A DNA stretch of 64,000 nt from Castellaniella sp049671645 (GTDB lineage: Bacteria > Pseudomonadota > Gammaproteobacteria > Burkholderiales > Burkholderiaceae_B): assembly GCF_049671645.1 (NCBI RefSeq), contig NZ_JBATVG010000015.1, positions 62,001-126,000 on the forward strand. The letters are read 5' to 3'. A program made the translations under genes and the position numbers. Positions 41,015 through 52,184 of this stretch are shown piece by piece (positions within the stretch are counted from its first letter, which is position 1; every line of letters starts with the position of its first letter). A model generated the notes under the pieces. That model did no database searches. It saw only the letters and a program-made list of their open reading frames with translations, and was not told the origin of the DNA.

Positions 41015-41857
41015 CTATTTTTCTGTATCGACCAGGCCCTTGACGAACCATTTCTGCATCAGGATGACCACCGCCGCGGGCGGGATCATGGCCAGCAGCG
41101 CCGTGGCCATGACCAGATTCCATTCCGTCACGCTGTCGCCGCCGGCGATCATGCGGCGGATGCCGACGACCACCGGATACATGTTTTCCTGGGTGGTGAT
41201 GATCAGCGGCCACAGATACTGGTTCCAGCCGTAGATGAACTGGATGACGAACAAGGCGGCGATGCTGGTGCGCGACAAAGGGAACAGAATGTCCTTGAAA
41301 AACCGCATGGGGCCGGCGCCATCGATGCGGGCCGCCTCGACCAGTTCGTCGGGCACGGTCAAAAAGAATTGCCGGAACAGGAAGGTGGCCGTGGCCGATG
41401 CGATCAGCGGCAGTGTGAGGCCTGCGTAGCTGTTGAGCATGCCCAGGTTGGCCACCACGGCATAGGTGGGGGCGATGCGCACCTCCACGGGCAGCATCAG
41501 GGTGACGAAAATCATCCAGAAGCACAGCATGCGCAGCGGAAAGCGGAAATACACGACGGCAAAGGCCGACAGCATGGAAATGACGATCTTGCCGATGGCG
41601 ATGGCCAGCGCCATGAAAGTGCTGATCCACAGCATGCGGCCCACCGGCGGCGTATTGACGGCGCCGCCGGTCAGGACAGCCCAGTAATTGCTGAAAAAAT
41701 GGCTGCCGGGGATCAATGACATGGGCGCCTGGGCGACTTCCTGAGCGGTCTGGGTCGAGGCGACGAACGCCACATAGAGCGGAAAGGCGATGACGGCCAC
41801 GCCCAGGATCAGTACGGCATGAGAGACCAGGTCCAGCAGGGGACGACGTTCGACCAT
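41015..41857 (-). CDS. ugpE: Glycerol-3-phosphate ABC transporter permease UgpE
   Basis: This is one of two membrane subunits of the Ugp transporter. The 280-residue protein has six hydrophobic segments and the EAA loop VPDELVEAARIDGAGPMRFF. The start at 41857 is chosen over a long upstream frame that runs antisense through ugpA. It follows ugpA by 14 bases. Confidence 0.92.
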   Translation of the reverse strand: MVERRPLLDLVSHAVLILGVAVIAFPLYVAFVASTQTAQEVAQAPMSLIPGSHFFSNYWAVLTGGAVNTPPVGRMLWISTFMALAIAIGKIVISMLSAFAVVYFRFPLRMLCFWMIFVTLMLPVEVRIAPTYAVVANLGMLNSYAGLTLPLIASATATFLFRQFFLTVPDELVEAARIDGAGPMRFFKDILFPLSRTSIAALFVIQFIYGWNQYLWPLIITTQENMYPVVVGIRRMIAGGDSVTEWNLVMATALLAMIPPAAVVILMQKWFVKGLVDTEK

Positions 41858-41871
41858 GATATTCGTCCTTG

Positions 41872-42753
41872 TCAGTAGTTGACCTTGCGGTCCACGTAGC
41901 GGAACTGGATGGCGGTCAACGCGATCACGATCAGCATCAGGATCACGGACTGGGCGGCCGAAGATCCCAGGTCCAACCCCTTGAAACCCGCGTTGTAGAC
42001 CTTGTAGACCAGGATGTCGGTCGCGTGGCCGGGCCCTCCCTGGGTGACGACGTCGATCACCGCGAAGGTGTCGAAGAAGGCATAGATGAAATTGATCACC
42101 AACAGAAAGAAACTGGTGGGTGACAACAAGGGAAACACGATGGACCAGAACCGGCGCGCCGGCCCAGCGCCGTCGATGGCGGCGGCCTCGATGAGGGATC
42201 GGGGGATGGACTGCAGCCCGGCCAGGAAGAACAGGAAGTTGTAGGACACCTGCTTCCAGATCGAAGCGAAGACGATCAGGATCATGGCGTCCTCGCCGTC
42301 CAGGCGGGGATTCCAGTGCAACCCCATCTGCACCAAGGCCACGGCCAGGATGCCGACGGACGGCGAAAACAGGAACAGCCACAGCACCCCCGCCACGGCG
42401 GCCGCCACGGCGTAGGGCCAGATCAATAAGGTTTTATAGATCGCGGCGCCTCGCACCACCCGGTCGGCCATGACTGCCAGCAACAGTGAAATGGCCAGGC
42501 CGCCGACCGCCACCATGGCGGAAAATCCGGCCGTCGTGCGAAACGAGGCCAGATAGTCCGCGCTGGAGAACAGGTCGGCGAAATTGGCCAGCCCCACGAA
42601 CTGCGAGGACAGGCCAAAGGGGTCTTCGATCCGGAACGCCTGCCACATGGCCTGGCCGGCCGGCCAGAAGAAAAACACCAGCGTGATGATCAGCTGGGGG
42701 GCCAGCAGCAGCCAGGGCAGGGTCCGGTGGTGGAAGACGACGCGTTTTTCCAT
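41872..42753 (-). CDS. ugpA: Glycerol-3-phosphate ABC transporter permease UgpA
   Basis: The 293-residue protein is the other membrane subunit of the Ugp importer, with six hydrophobic segments and the EAA loop IPRSLIEAAAIDGAGPARRF. It lies 3 bases after ugpB and just before ugpE, so the operon is tightly packed. Confidence 0.92.
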   Translation of the reverse strand: MEKRVVFHHRTLPWLLLAPQLIITLVFFFWPAGQAMWQAFRIEDPFGLSSQFVGLANFADLFSSADYLASFRTTAGFSAMVAVGGLAISLLLAVMADRVVRGAAIYKTLLIWPYAVAAAVAGVLWLFLFSPSVGILAVALVQMGLHWNPRLDGEDAMILIVFASIWKQVSYNFLFFLAGLQSIPRSLIEAAAIDGAGPARRFWSIVFPLLSPTSFFLLVINFIYAFFDTFAVIDVVTQGGPGHATDILVYKVYNAGFKGLDLGSSAAQSVILMLIVIALTAIQFRYVDRKVNY

Positions 42754-42756
42754 TGC

Positions 42757-44067
42757 TTATTTCACGCTCTTTTCAAAGCGTTGCAGCAAGGCGTTGCCCT
42801 CGGTGGTCATTTTCTTCAGGCCGGCTTCCGGCGCCATCTTGCCGGCGAAGATCTGTTCCATCGTGGCGTCCTCGATGTCGCGGATCTGCGGCAGATAACC
42901 GAGACGAATCCCGCGAGAGTTGGCCGTGGTGTCGGCATTGAGCTGCTGGACGGCGACCTCGGTGCCCGGATTCTTGTCGTAGAAACCGGACTTCTTGGTC
43001 AGCTCGTAGCCCGCCTTGGTCACAGGCACATAGCCCGTGCCTTGATGCCAGGCGGCCGATTGTTCCGGGTTGGACAGGTATTTGAAGAACTTGATCACGC
43101 CTTTGTAGGTGGCGTCGGATTTGCCCGAGAAGACCCACAGCGAGGCCCCGCCGATGATGGAGTTCTGCGGAGCGCCCTTGACGTCGGGATAGTAGGGCAG
43201 GGTAGACGTCCCGAAGGCGAACTGGCCGGTCTTGATGACCGATGCGCGCATGCCGCTGGAACCGGTGTACATGCCGCATTTGCCCGACGTGAACAGGGCG
43301 TTGCCTGCGTCGCCGCGGCCGCCATACGTGAATTCGCCGGCCTTGGCCATGTCGGCCAGGAAGGTGATGTGTTTCTTGAATAGCGGGCTGTCGAGCAGCA
43401 GCCGGGCATCCAGGCCGCCGAAGCCGTTGTCCTTGGAGGCGTAGGGCACGTTATGCCAGGCGGCGAAGTTTTCCAGCAGGACCCAGGACGGCCAGGCGGT
43501 GGAATAGCCGCATTCCATGCCGGCGGCGCGCAGTTTCTTGGCGGCGTCGGCGACTTCGGGCCAGGTCTTGGGCGGCGCATCGGGGTTCAGGCCGGCTTTC
43601 TTGAAGGCGTCCTTGTTGTAGTACAGCACGGGCGTGGAACTATTGAAGGGCATGGACACCAGCTTGCCTTGCGGTGACGAGTAGTAGCCCGCGACGGCGC
43701 CCAGAAAATCCTTGGGATCGATCGGATCGCCGACCTTTTCGGAGAGTTCCTGCACCGGCTTGATGGCGCCCTTGGCGTACATCATGGTGGCGGTGCCGAC
43801 TTCGAAGACCTGAAGGATGTCGGGGGCGTTTCCCGCCCGGAACGCCGCGATGCCGGCGTTCATGGATTCGCCGTACGCGCCTTTGTAGACCGGGTGCACC
43901 ACATAGTCAGACTGGCTGGCGTTGAAGGCCTGGGCGATAGCGTCCACGCGTTCGCCCAACGGGCCTTCCATGGAATGCCAGAAGGTGATGTCGGTGGCTG
44001 CCTGGGCGGCGCCGGCGCTGGCCAGCATGGCGGCCAGCACGGTCATGCGGGAAAGAGAAAATGCCAT
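42757..44067 (-). CDS. ugpB: Glycerol-3-phosphate binding protein UgpB
   Basis: This is the periplasmic binding protein for sn-glycerol-3-phosphate and its diesters. The 436-residue product has a signal peptide of about 23 residues (ASAGAAQA) and UgpB motifs: ITFWHSMEGPLGERV, VYKGAYGESMNAGIAAFRAG, MPFNSSTPVLYYNKDAF and ASLWVFSGKS. The ATG at 44067 has an AGGAGA site. It is divergent from proC with a 226-base gap; no clear Pho box was recognised there. Confidence 0.94.
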   Translation of the reverse strand: MAFSLSRMTVLAAMLASAGAAQAATDITFWHSMEGPLGERVDAIAQAFNASQSDYVVHPVYKGAYGESMNAGIAAFRAGNAPDILQVFEVGTATMMYAKGAIKPVQELSEKVGDPIDPKDFLGAVAGYYSSPQGKLVSMPFNSSTPVLYYNKDAFKKAGLNPDAPPKTWPEVADAAKKLRAAGMECGYSTAWPSWVLLENFAAWHNVPYASKDNGFGGLDARLLLDSPLFKKHITFLADMAKAGEFTYGGRGDAGNALFTSGKCGMYTGSSGMRASVIKTGQFAFGTSTLPYYPDVKGAPQNSIIGGASLWVFSGKSDATYKGVIKFFKYLSNPEQSAAWHQGTGYVPVTKAGYELTKKSGFYDKNPGTEVAVQQLNADTTANSRGIRLGYLPQIRDIEDATMEQIFAGKMAPEAGLKKMTTEGNALLQRFEKSVK

Positions 44068-44293
44068 CAGAGTCTCCTGTGAATGCCTCCCCGAAACCTG
44101 CCGAGGTGGCGGCGGGAGGATTGTAGGCAGGTATTGTGACGACTTCGTGTCGGCTTTGACAATCCTTGTTTGCCACAATAAGCCTCGCCCGAAAGCCGCG
44201 TCCGGCCGATCGGTTGCCGGCTCTCGTCATGGATTTCAGGACACGTTCACGCCGGATTCAATTTCTGGAAACATGATCGTACAATGGTCCGCT

Positions 44294-45127
44294 ATGGAAA
44301 AAGGACTCTCACTTGCATTGATCGGCGGCGGCAATATGGCCAACGCCCTGGCCAGCGGCCTGATCGGCCGGCGTTGCGCGGCGGCCGATGTCCACGTCAT
44401 CGATCCGGGCGACGACACGCGCGCGCGCTGGGAGGCCCTGGGCACGACGACCGCCACGGCGCCGGATGCCAGGCTTTCGGGGTGCCGGGTCTGGTTCTTC
44501 GCCGTCAAGCCCCAGGTCATGGCTCAGGTCGTCCGGCAGTGCCGGCCCTGGCTGCAGCCCGGCACCCTGATCATCAGCATCGCGGCCGGCATCCCCGGGG
44601 AAGCGATTGCCCGCTGGCTGGGCGATGACGCCGGTCCCTATACGCGGGTGGTGCGCTGCATGCCCAATACCCCGGCGCTGATTGCCTGCGGCATGACCGG
44701 CATGGCGGCCCTGTCCGGCGTCGATGCCCAGGATCGCGCTCTGGCCGAAGAGCTGCTGCGGGCGGTGGGCGACGTCCTGTGGGTGGCCGATGACGCCGCG
44801 ATCGACGCGGTCACAGCGGTATCGGGCAGCGGGCCGGCCTACGTATTCCTGTTTCTTGAAGCTTTGATGGCCGCCGGCGTCGACCAGGGGCTCACGCCCG
44901 AACAAGCGCGTCGACTGGCGCTGGCGACCTTTCACGGGGCGACCCAGCTGGCTACGCTTTCACCCGATTCGCCCGCCGTGCTGCGCGAACGGGTGACCTC
45001 GAAAGGCGGCACGACGGCAGCCGCCCTGGCCGTGTTTCAACAGCGCGGGCAGACCGACATTCTGCGCGACGCCGTCGCCGCCGCCGCCCGGCGGGCGGGT
45101 GAACTGGCCCGCGAATTTTCAGACTGA
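44294..45127 (+). CDS. proC: Pyrroline-5-carboxylate reductase
   Basis: ProC makes the last step of proline synthesis, reducing pyrroline-5-carboxylate with NAD(P)H. The 277-residue protein has the nucleotide motif LIGGGNMANALASGL, VKPQ, RCMPNTPALI, and the signature SGSGPAYVFLFLEALM followed by TSKGGTT. The start at 44294 is chosen because an upstream in-frame open frame runs antisense through ugpB. A mobile or regulated context is not apparent. Confidence 0.95.
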   Translation: MEKGLSLALIGGGNMANALASGLIGRRCAAADVHVIDPGDDTRARWEALGTTTATAPDARLSGCRVWFFAVKPQVMAQVVRQCRPWLQPGTLIISIAAGIPGEAIARWLGDDAGPYTRVVRCMPNTPALIACGMTGMAALSGVDAQDRALAEELLRAVGDVLWVADDAAIDAVTAVSGSGPAYVFLFLEALMAAGVDQGLTPEQARRLALATFHGATQLATLSPDSPAVLRERVTSKGGTTAAALAVFQQRGQTDILRDAVAAAARRAGELAREFSD

Positions 45128-45351
45128 GCGTTCGCGCCGCCCGCCGATGGATCAAAACGGCATGCGGTCTGCCGCGTACGGTCAATTACACCTGGTCATC
45201 AGGGATTAACCGTAGTGACACCTCCGGACCAAATCGGCAGAATACGCGTGCCGCTCAGGGCGGAAGCAAAAACCAAAGCTTGGCGTCCCTGGCCCAAATG
45301 CCGGATCCGGCATTATCGTAGCCAGTGGCGCCTCTACCGGAGACATTCTCA

Positions 45352-46470
45352 ATGAAGTTCATGTTGCGCATCACCCCCGCCATTCTGGCATTCGGCGCTT
45401 TGTCGCTGGCTGCTGGCGCCCATGCCGATACGCTGAAGATCGGCATTCCCCAGCCAATGACCGGCCCCAACACCCAATATGGCGATCAGATCCAGGCTGG
45501 TGCGCTCACCGCCATCGATGCGCTCAATGCCGCAGGCGGCATCAAGGGCATGAAAATCGAACCCCTGCTGATCGACGACGGCTGCGAACCCAAGCAGGCA
45601 GTGCCCGCGGCCAACCGGGTGGTCAATTCCGGCGCCAAGTTCGCCATTGCCCACGCCTGCTCGGGCACGACGGTGCCTGCCGTCAACGTCTACGAACAGG
45701 AAGGCATCGTCGCCATCACCCCGGGCGCCACCTCGCCGCTGGTGACGGACACGATCAAGCCGCATTTCTTCTTCCGCACGATCGGGCGCGACGACCAGCA
45801 AGGCCCGTTCGCCGCCGAATACATCACCAAAGAACTCAAGCCCAAGAAAGTCGCCATCCTGCACGACAAACAGACCTATGGTTCGGGCGTGGCCACCCAG
45901 GTGCAGAAGACCCTGGAAAAGAACGGCGTGAACATCGCCATGTTCGAGGGCATCAACGTGGGTGACAGCGATTATTCCGCCGTCATCTCCAAACTGAAGG
46001 CTCTGGGGCCCGATCTGATCTACTTCGGCGGCTACCACCCCGAACTGGGTCTGCTGCTGCGCCAGGCCCGCGAACAGGGTCTGGACACGCAGTTCATGGG
46101 TCCTGAAGGCGTAGCCAACAAGGACCTGGCCGCCATCGCCGGCCCGGCCGTCGACAAGCTGCTGGTGACGCTGCCCGCCGACTTCACCAAACGCAAGGGC
46201 AACGAGCAGATCCTGGAGAACTTCAAGACCTACAAGCGCAGCCCCGATGGCGCCTTTACCATGACGGCCTATGCCGCCATGCAGGTGTTGGCCGACAGCA
46301 TCAACGCCGTGGGCGCCGATCCGACCAAGGTGGCCGACTACATGCACAGCCACAGCTTCGACACCGGTATCGGCAAGGTCGATTACGATGCCAAGGGCGA
46401 CCTGAAGCATTTCGAGTTTGCCGTCTTCCGCTGGGACGCCAACGGCAATCTGACCCAGATCCAGCCCTAA
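45352..46470 (+). CDS. livK: Branched-chain amino acid binding protein LivK
   Basis: This is the periplasmic binding protein of the complete liv operon. The 372-residue product has a signal peptide (about 24 residues, AAGAHA), DTLKIGIPQPMTGPNTQYGD, DDGCEPKQ and AHACSGTTVPAVNVYEQEG. It is a paralogue of the orphan protein at 38617 and shares most motifs. A terminator-like hairpin separates it from livH, which would raise binding-protein mRNA over permease mRNA. Confidence 0.93.
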   Translation: MKFMLRITPAILAFGALSLAAGAHADTLKIGIPQPMTGPNTQYGDQIQAGALTAIDALNAAGGIKGMKIEPLLIDDGCEPKQAVPAANRVVNSGAKFAIAHACSGTTVPAVNVYEQEGIVAITPGATSPLVTDTIKPHFFFRTIGRDDQQGPFAAEYITKELKPKKVAILHDKQTYGSGVATQVQKTLEKNGVNIAMFEGINVGDSDYSAVISKLKALGPDLIYFGGYHPELGLLLRQAREQGLDTQFMGPEGVANKDLAAIAGPAVDKLLVTLPADFTKRKGNEQILENFKTYKRSPDGAFTMTAYAAMQVLADSINAVGADPTKVADYMHSHSFDTGIGKVDYDAKGDLKHFEFAVFRWDANGNLTQIQP

Positions 46471-46481
46471 GGGCTCGGCAG

Positions 46482-46507
46482 GCCCCGGCGATTGCCGGGG
46501 CTGTTTT
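46482..46507 (+). terminator. Hairpin between livK and livH
   Basis: GCCCCGGC (46482-46489) and GCCGGGGC (46494-46501) form an 8-base stem with a 4-base loop, followed by TGTTTTCC. Probably a partial terminator in the operon. Confidence 0.7.
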
Positions 46508-46558
46508 CCTGGCCAGGCCGTCAGGCCTGGCCGTCATCCTGCACATCCCCTGCCCATT

Positions 46559-47488
46559 ATGTCCGACTTGCTCCCCTTACTGACACAACAGCTGTTCAAC
46601 GGCTTGTCGCTGGGCGCTATCTACGCGCTGATCGCGATTGGCTACACCATGGTCTACGGCATCATCGGCATGATCAATTTCGCCCACGGCGAAATCTACA
46701 TGATCGGCGCCTACGTCGGCCTGGTGACTCTCTCGGCCATCGGTGTCAACAGCGGCTTGCCGCTGCCCATCATGATTCTGATCATGCTGATCATGGCCAT
46801 CCTGGTCACTGCCGTATACGGCTACGCGGTCGAAAAGATCGCTTATGCTCCCTTGCGCAACAGCCCCCGGCTGGTGCCTCTGATTTCCGCCATCGGGATG
46901 TCGATCTTCCTGCAGAACTGGGTGGCCACAGGGCAGGGCGCCCGCGACATGGCCGTCCCGGCCCTGATCAACGGATCGGTCGATTTCACGATCGGCCTCA
47001 GTGATTTCACGGTGACCGCGCCGTATTCCCGCATCCTGATCATCGTCGTGACCATCCTGATGATGCTGGGCCTGACCCTCTTCATCAAGTATTCGCGCAC
47101 CGGCCAGGCCTCGCGCGCCTGCTCCCAGGACCTGCATATGGCCAACCTGCTGGGGATCGACACCAGCCGGATCATTTCCTATACCTTCATGATCGGCGCC
47201 ATGATGGCGGCGGTGGGCGGGGTGCTGATCGCCCTGGCCATCGGCAAGCTGAACCCCTTCATCGGGTTCATCGCCGGCATCAAGGCCTTTACCGCCGCCG
47301 TGCTCGGCGGTATCGGCAGCATTCCCGGCGCCATGCTGGGCGGTGTCCTGCTGGGATTGGCGGAAACCTTTGCCGCCGCGTTCATTTCCTCGCAGTACAA
47401 GGACATTGTCGCCTTCCTGCTGCTGGTCTTCATCCTGATGTTCCGTCCGACGGGGCTGTTGGGTAAACCCGAGGTGGAAAAAGTCTGA
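46559..47488 (+). CDS. livH: Branched-chain amino acid permease LivH
   Basis: LivH is one of the two membrane subunits of the LIV-I importer. The 309-residue protein has about 8 hydrophobic segments and family motifs NGLSLGAIYALIAIGYTMVY, INFAHGEIYMIGAY and AVLGGIGSIPGAMLGG. Its last base overlaps the livM start. Confidence 0.96.
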   Translation: MSDLLPLLTQQLFNGLSLGAIYALIAIGYTMVYGIIGMINFAHGEIYMIGAYVGLVTLSAIGVNSGLPLPIMILIMLIMAILVTAVYGYAVEKIAYAPLRNSPRLVPLISAIGMSIFLQNWVATGQGARDMAVPALINGSVDFTIGLSDFTVTAPYSRILIIVVTILMMLGLTLFIKYSRTGQASRACSQDLHMANLLGIDTSRIISYTFMIGAMMAAVGGVLIALAIGKLNPFIGFIAGIKAFTAAVLGGIGSIPGAMLGGVLLGLAETFAAAFISSQYKDIVAFLLLVFILMFRPTGLLGKPEVEKV

Positions 47489-48710
47489 TGAAGCACAACC
47501 TCAAGAACTCGTTGATCGCCGCCATCATGGCCGGCGTCATCATCGCGCCGGTCTATGGCCTGCAGATCCTGCGCCGCGGCCAGGAAACCTACCTGCAGCC
47601 CGACTGGAAAATGATCATCGGCGGCATGCTGCTGGTCTTTCTGGTCCAGATGCTGCGCCCCCTGGTCAAATTCAAGAAATCCAGCGGCACGCCGCGTTTC
47701 ACGCTGCCCACGTTTTCCGATAAATCGCGGCACAAGGCCATCATCGTGCTGGTCCTTTTCGCCGTGGTCTGGCCTTTCTTCACCGGCCGCGCCCAGGTGG
47801 ACATCGCCACGCTGGTGCTGATCTACGTGATGCTGGGCCTGGGGCTGAACATCGTGGTCGGCTTCGCCGGTCTGCTGGATCTGGGTTTCGTGGGCTTTTA
47901 CGCGACCGGGGCGTATACCTATGCGCTGCTGTATCACTGGGCGGGCTGGGGCTTCTGGGAAGCCTTGCCGTTCGCCGGCATGGTCTCGGCGCTGTTCGGC
48001 TTCATCCTGGGCTTTCCCGTGCTGCGCCTGCGCGGCGATTACCTGGCGATCGTCACGTTGGGGTTCGGTGAAATCATCCGGCTGATGCTGATCAACCTGT
48101 ATACCTTCACAGGCGGCCCGGACGGTATTTCCGGCATCCCCAAGCCGTCTTTCTTCGGTTATCAGATGGTGCGCCGTTCGCTGGATGGGTCTCCCACCTT
48201 CCATGAACTGATGGGCTGGTCCTTCAACAGCCAGGACGTGGTGACCTATCTGTACCTGATGGCCTTGGTGCTGGTGCTGTTCACGCTGTATTTCACCAGC
48301 CGCCTGATCCGCATGCCGATCGGCCGCGCCTGGGAAGCCTTGCGTGAAGACGAGATCGCCTGCCGTTCGCTGGGCCTGAACCCGCGCAACATCAAACTGT
48401 CCGCCTTCACCATGGGCGCGATGTTCGCGGGGTTCGGCGGGGCGTTTTTCGCCGCCCGCCAAGGTCTGGTCAATCCCGAATCCTTCACCTTCATCGAATC
48501 GGCCCTGATCCTGGCGATCGTGGTGCTGGGCGGCATGGGCTCCCAGCTGGGGGTCATCCTGGCGGCCGTGCTGTTGACGGTCGTGCCTGAGATCGCCCGC
48601 GAATTCGCCGAGTATCGCATGCTGATCTTCGGCCTGGTGATGGTGGTCATGATGGTGTGGCGCCCGCAGGGCCTGCTGCCGGTGAAACGTCCGCAAGTGG
48701 AATTGGAATC

Positions 48711-48714
<4 letters not shown>
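47488..48714 (+). CDS. livM: Branched-chain amino acid permease LivM
   Basis: LivM is the second membrane subunit of the LIV-I importer. The 408-residue protein has an N-terminal extension of about 110 residues with two extra hydrophobic segments, then the core GLGLNIVVGFAGLLDLGFVG, LRGDYLAIVTLGFGEIIRL and VVLGGMGSQLGVILAA. It overlaps livG by 4 bases. Confidence 0.96.
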
Positions 48715-50179
<1,465 letters not shown>

Positions 50180-50201
50180 TCGCCGTGCGCATCAGGATGG
50201 G

Positions 50202-50231
50202 AAATTGCCCGGCTTGGCCGGGCAATTTTTT
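50202..50231 (+). terminator. Terminator after livF
   Basis: AAATTGCCCGGC pairs with GCCGGGCAATTT, ending in TTTTTT. A classic rho-independent terminator at the end of the liv operon. Confidence 0.92.
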
Positions 50232-50362
50232 GGGCGGCGAGGGATGGGAACGCTTCCTCGCGTTGCGGCTTGCAAGGCGCTCCGATTCGGCAGGCATGCA
50301 ATGGTTCGCAAGGACTGATTCAGGCGAGAGATCCCCCCACCTCGCGGCCTGCAGGCCGCTCA

Positions 50363-50417
50363 GATTGATCTGTATACAAAATCAGTCCGCAGGGACTGAT
50401 TTTGAATCAGATCAATC
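50363..50417. repeat. Two-step inverted repeat over the gst 3' end
   Basis: The outer arms GATTGATCTG and CAGATCAATC and the inner arms AAAATCAGTCC (50378-50388) and GGACTGATTTT (50393-50403) are all perfect. The right outer arm overlaps the last codons and the stop of the minus-strand gst gene. The hairpin can end transcription from either side, given T/A-rich inner arms. Confidence 0.7.
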
Positions 50418-51018
50418 CCTGTGCCTTCAGGGCGGCCTGGACGCCGGGGTCGGCCTGCAGGCGTTGCTGGAATTTACGTAGCTCTTCCATGCCGGGCAGG
50501 GTGATCTGCTTCGCATCGGCCCACATCAGCATGACGAACAGATACGGGTCGGCCACCGAGCGTTGGCCGGTCAGCCAATCGCGGCCTTTCAGGCGGTCGT
50601 TGGCGATGGCGAACAAGCTCTTCAGCTTTTCGCCGGCCTTGGCGGCCAGGGTCTTGCCCATGGTTTCATCTCCGCCGCTGTAGTAGGGGGCGTTGAACAC
50701 CAGGTTGAAGGTGCGATGGATATCGGAATTGCACAGGCTGAGCCAGCGGCGGGTTTCCGCGCGGTCGCGCGGCGTGTCGCCCAGCAGTTTGGCTTCGGGA
50801 TGCAGCTCGGCCAGATAGTCCAGGATGGCGGCGCTTTGCGTGAGCACGAAGTCGCCGTCCACCAGGGTCGGCACGGCGCCTGCCGGATTCAGTTTCAGGT
50901 AGGCGGGTTCCTTGGTCTGCTCGCGGGTCAGGCGTTCGGTCTCGTAGGGCTTGCCGATCCATTCCAGCGCAATATGCGTCACCAGCGGGCAGGCACCCGG
51001 AAAATAATAGAGTTTCAT
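50407..51018 (-). CDS. Glutathione S-transferase family protein
   Basis: The 203-residue protein is a bacterial (beta-like) glutathione S-transferase. The N-terminal thioredoxin-like domain has MKLYYFPGACPLVTHIALEW with a Cys in the position of beta-class enzymes, and NPAGAVPTLVDGD then QSAAILDYLAE for glutathione binding. The C-terminal domain is helical and ends with DWLTGQRSVADPYLFVML. Substrate unknown; detoxification likely. Confidence 0.92.
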   Translation of the reverse strand: MKLYYFPGACPLVTHIALEWIGKPYETERLTREQTKEPAYLKLNPAGAVPTLVDGDFVLTQSAAILDYLAELHPEAKLLGDTPRDRAETRRWLSLCNSDIHRTFNLVFNAPYYSGGDETMGKTLAAKAGEKLKSLFAIANDRLKGRDWLTGQRSVADPYLFVMLMWADAKQITLPGMEELRKFQQRLQADPGVQAALKAQGLI

Positions 51019-51144
51019 GGCACTTCCGAGTAGAAATAGGGTTCAGGATGTCAGGGCTGTTATACCACCGCCGTCCCGGCTTGGGGGGCTGGCTTAGAGT
51101 AGACTAGGGTTCTCTCAGTACGGAACATTCATTCAAAGGCCCCC

Positions 51145-52119
51145 ATGGACCCTCTGCGCATCGTTTTCCTGGATCGAGACACCCTGCCTGCCTCCATCGA
51201 TATCCCGGCGCCGGCAGTTCCGCACGAATGGGTGGTCCATGGGCGGACGGGCCCGGAACAGGTGGCGGAACGCATCCGGGATGCAGATATCGTCGTCGCC
51301 AACAAGGTCGTCCTGAACGCGGCCGTGCTGCAGCAGGCGCCCCGGCTGCGCATGGTGGCGCTGACCGCCACCGGCACGGACAACGTGGATCTGGATTTCT
51401 GCAACCAGCGCCGCATCATCGTGTCCAATGTGCGCGATTATGCCGTCCATACCGTGCCTGAACATGCGTTCGCCCTGATGCTGGCTCTGCGGCGCAACTT
51501 GCTGGCTTACCGCCAATCGGTGGCCGATGGGCGCTGGCACGAGAGCGGCCAGTTCTGCTATTTCGATTTCCCCGTGCGAGACCTGGCCGGATCCACGCTG
51601 GGCATCATCGGCCGAGGCGCCTTGGGCGAGGCCGTGGCGGAAATCGCCCGGGCGTTCGACATGCGGGTGCAGTTTGCCGCGCGGCGCGACGCCGGGTCGC
51701 CGGCCGAAGACTACACATCGTTCACCCACGTGCTGCGCACCAGCGACGTCATCAGCCTGCATTGCCCGCTGAATGCCCAGACCCGCGGCATGATCGGCGC
51801 GGCCGAATTCGCCCTGATGGACCGCAAACCCCTGCTGATCAATACGGCCCGGGGCGGCCTGGTCGACGAACGGGCGCTGGAACACGCTTTGCAGACCGGC
51901 CAGATCAGCGGCGCGGGGTTCGACGTCGCAACACAGGAGCCTCCCGCCCCGGACCACCCGATCATGCAATTGCTGCGCTTCCCGAACTTCATCCTGACGC
52001 CGCACGTGGCCTGGGCCAGCGAAGAGGCCATCCGCGCCATGGCCCATCAGGTGCGCGACAACATCGAGGCCTTTTGCCGCGATGCGCCGCGTAACGTGGT
52101 GGCCGGTTTCCATGGCTGA
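51145..52119 (+). CDS. D-2-hydroxyacid dehydrogenase (glycerate dehydrogenase-like)
   Basis: The 324-residue protein is an NAD-dependent D-isomer-specific 2-hydroxyacid dehydrogenase, nearest in pattern to hydroxypyruvate/glycerate dehydrogenase. It has VPEHAFALMLALRRNL, the nucleotide motif GSTLGIIGRGALGEAVA, and catalytic Arg in INTARGGLVDERAL, Glu in ATQEPP and His in LTPHVAWAS. The fold is complete. The substrate is not defined by sequence. It lies directly before epd. Confidence 0.9.
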   Translation: MDPLRIVFLDRDTLPASIDIPAPAVPHEWVVHGRTGPEQVAERIRDADIVVANKVVLNAAVLQQAPRLRMVALTATGTDNVDLDFCNQRRIIVSNVRDYAVHTVPEHAFALMLALRRNLLAYRQSVADGRWHESGQFCYFDFPVRDLAGSTLGIIGRGALGEAVAEIARAFDMRVQFAARRDAGSPAEDYTSFTHVLRTSDVISLHCPLNAQTRGMIGAAEFALMDRKPLLINTARGGLVDERALEHALQTGQISGAGFDVATQEPPAPDHPIMQLLRFPNFILTPHVAWASEEAIRAMAHQVRDNIEAFCRDAPRNVVAGFHG

Positions 52120-52184
52120 AGCGCTCAATGGGGGGCTGCGCCCAGGCGCTCGCCCCGTTTGTTTCCAAGATTGAATCGAAATCC

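Noticed and set aside
44068..44293. Possible Pho box between ugpB and proC
   Set aside because: TTGTCA and TCGTCA half-sites are present but 20 bases apart, not the 11 or 22 expected, and no third half-site fits.
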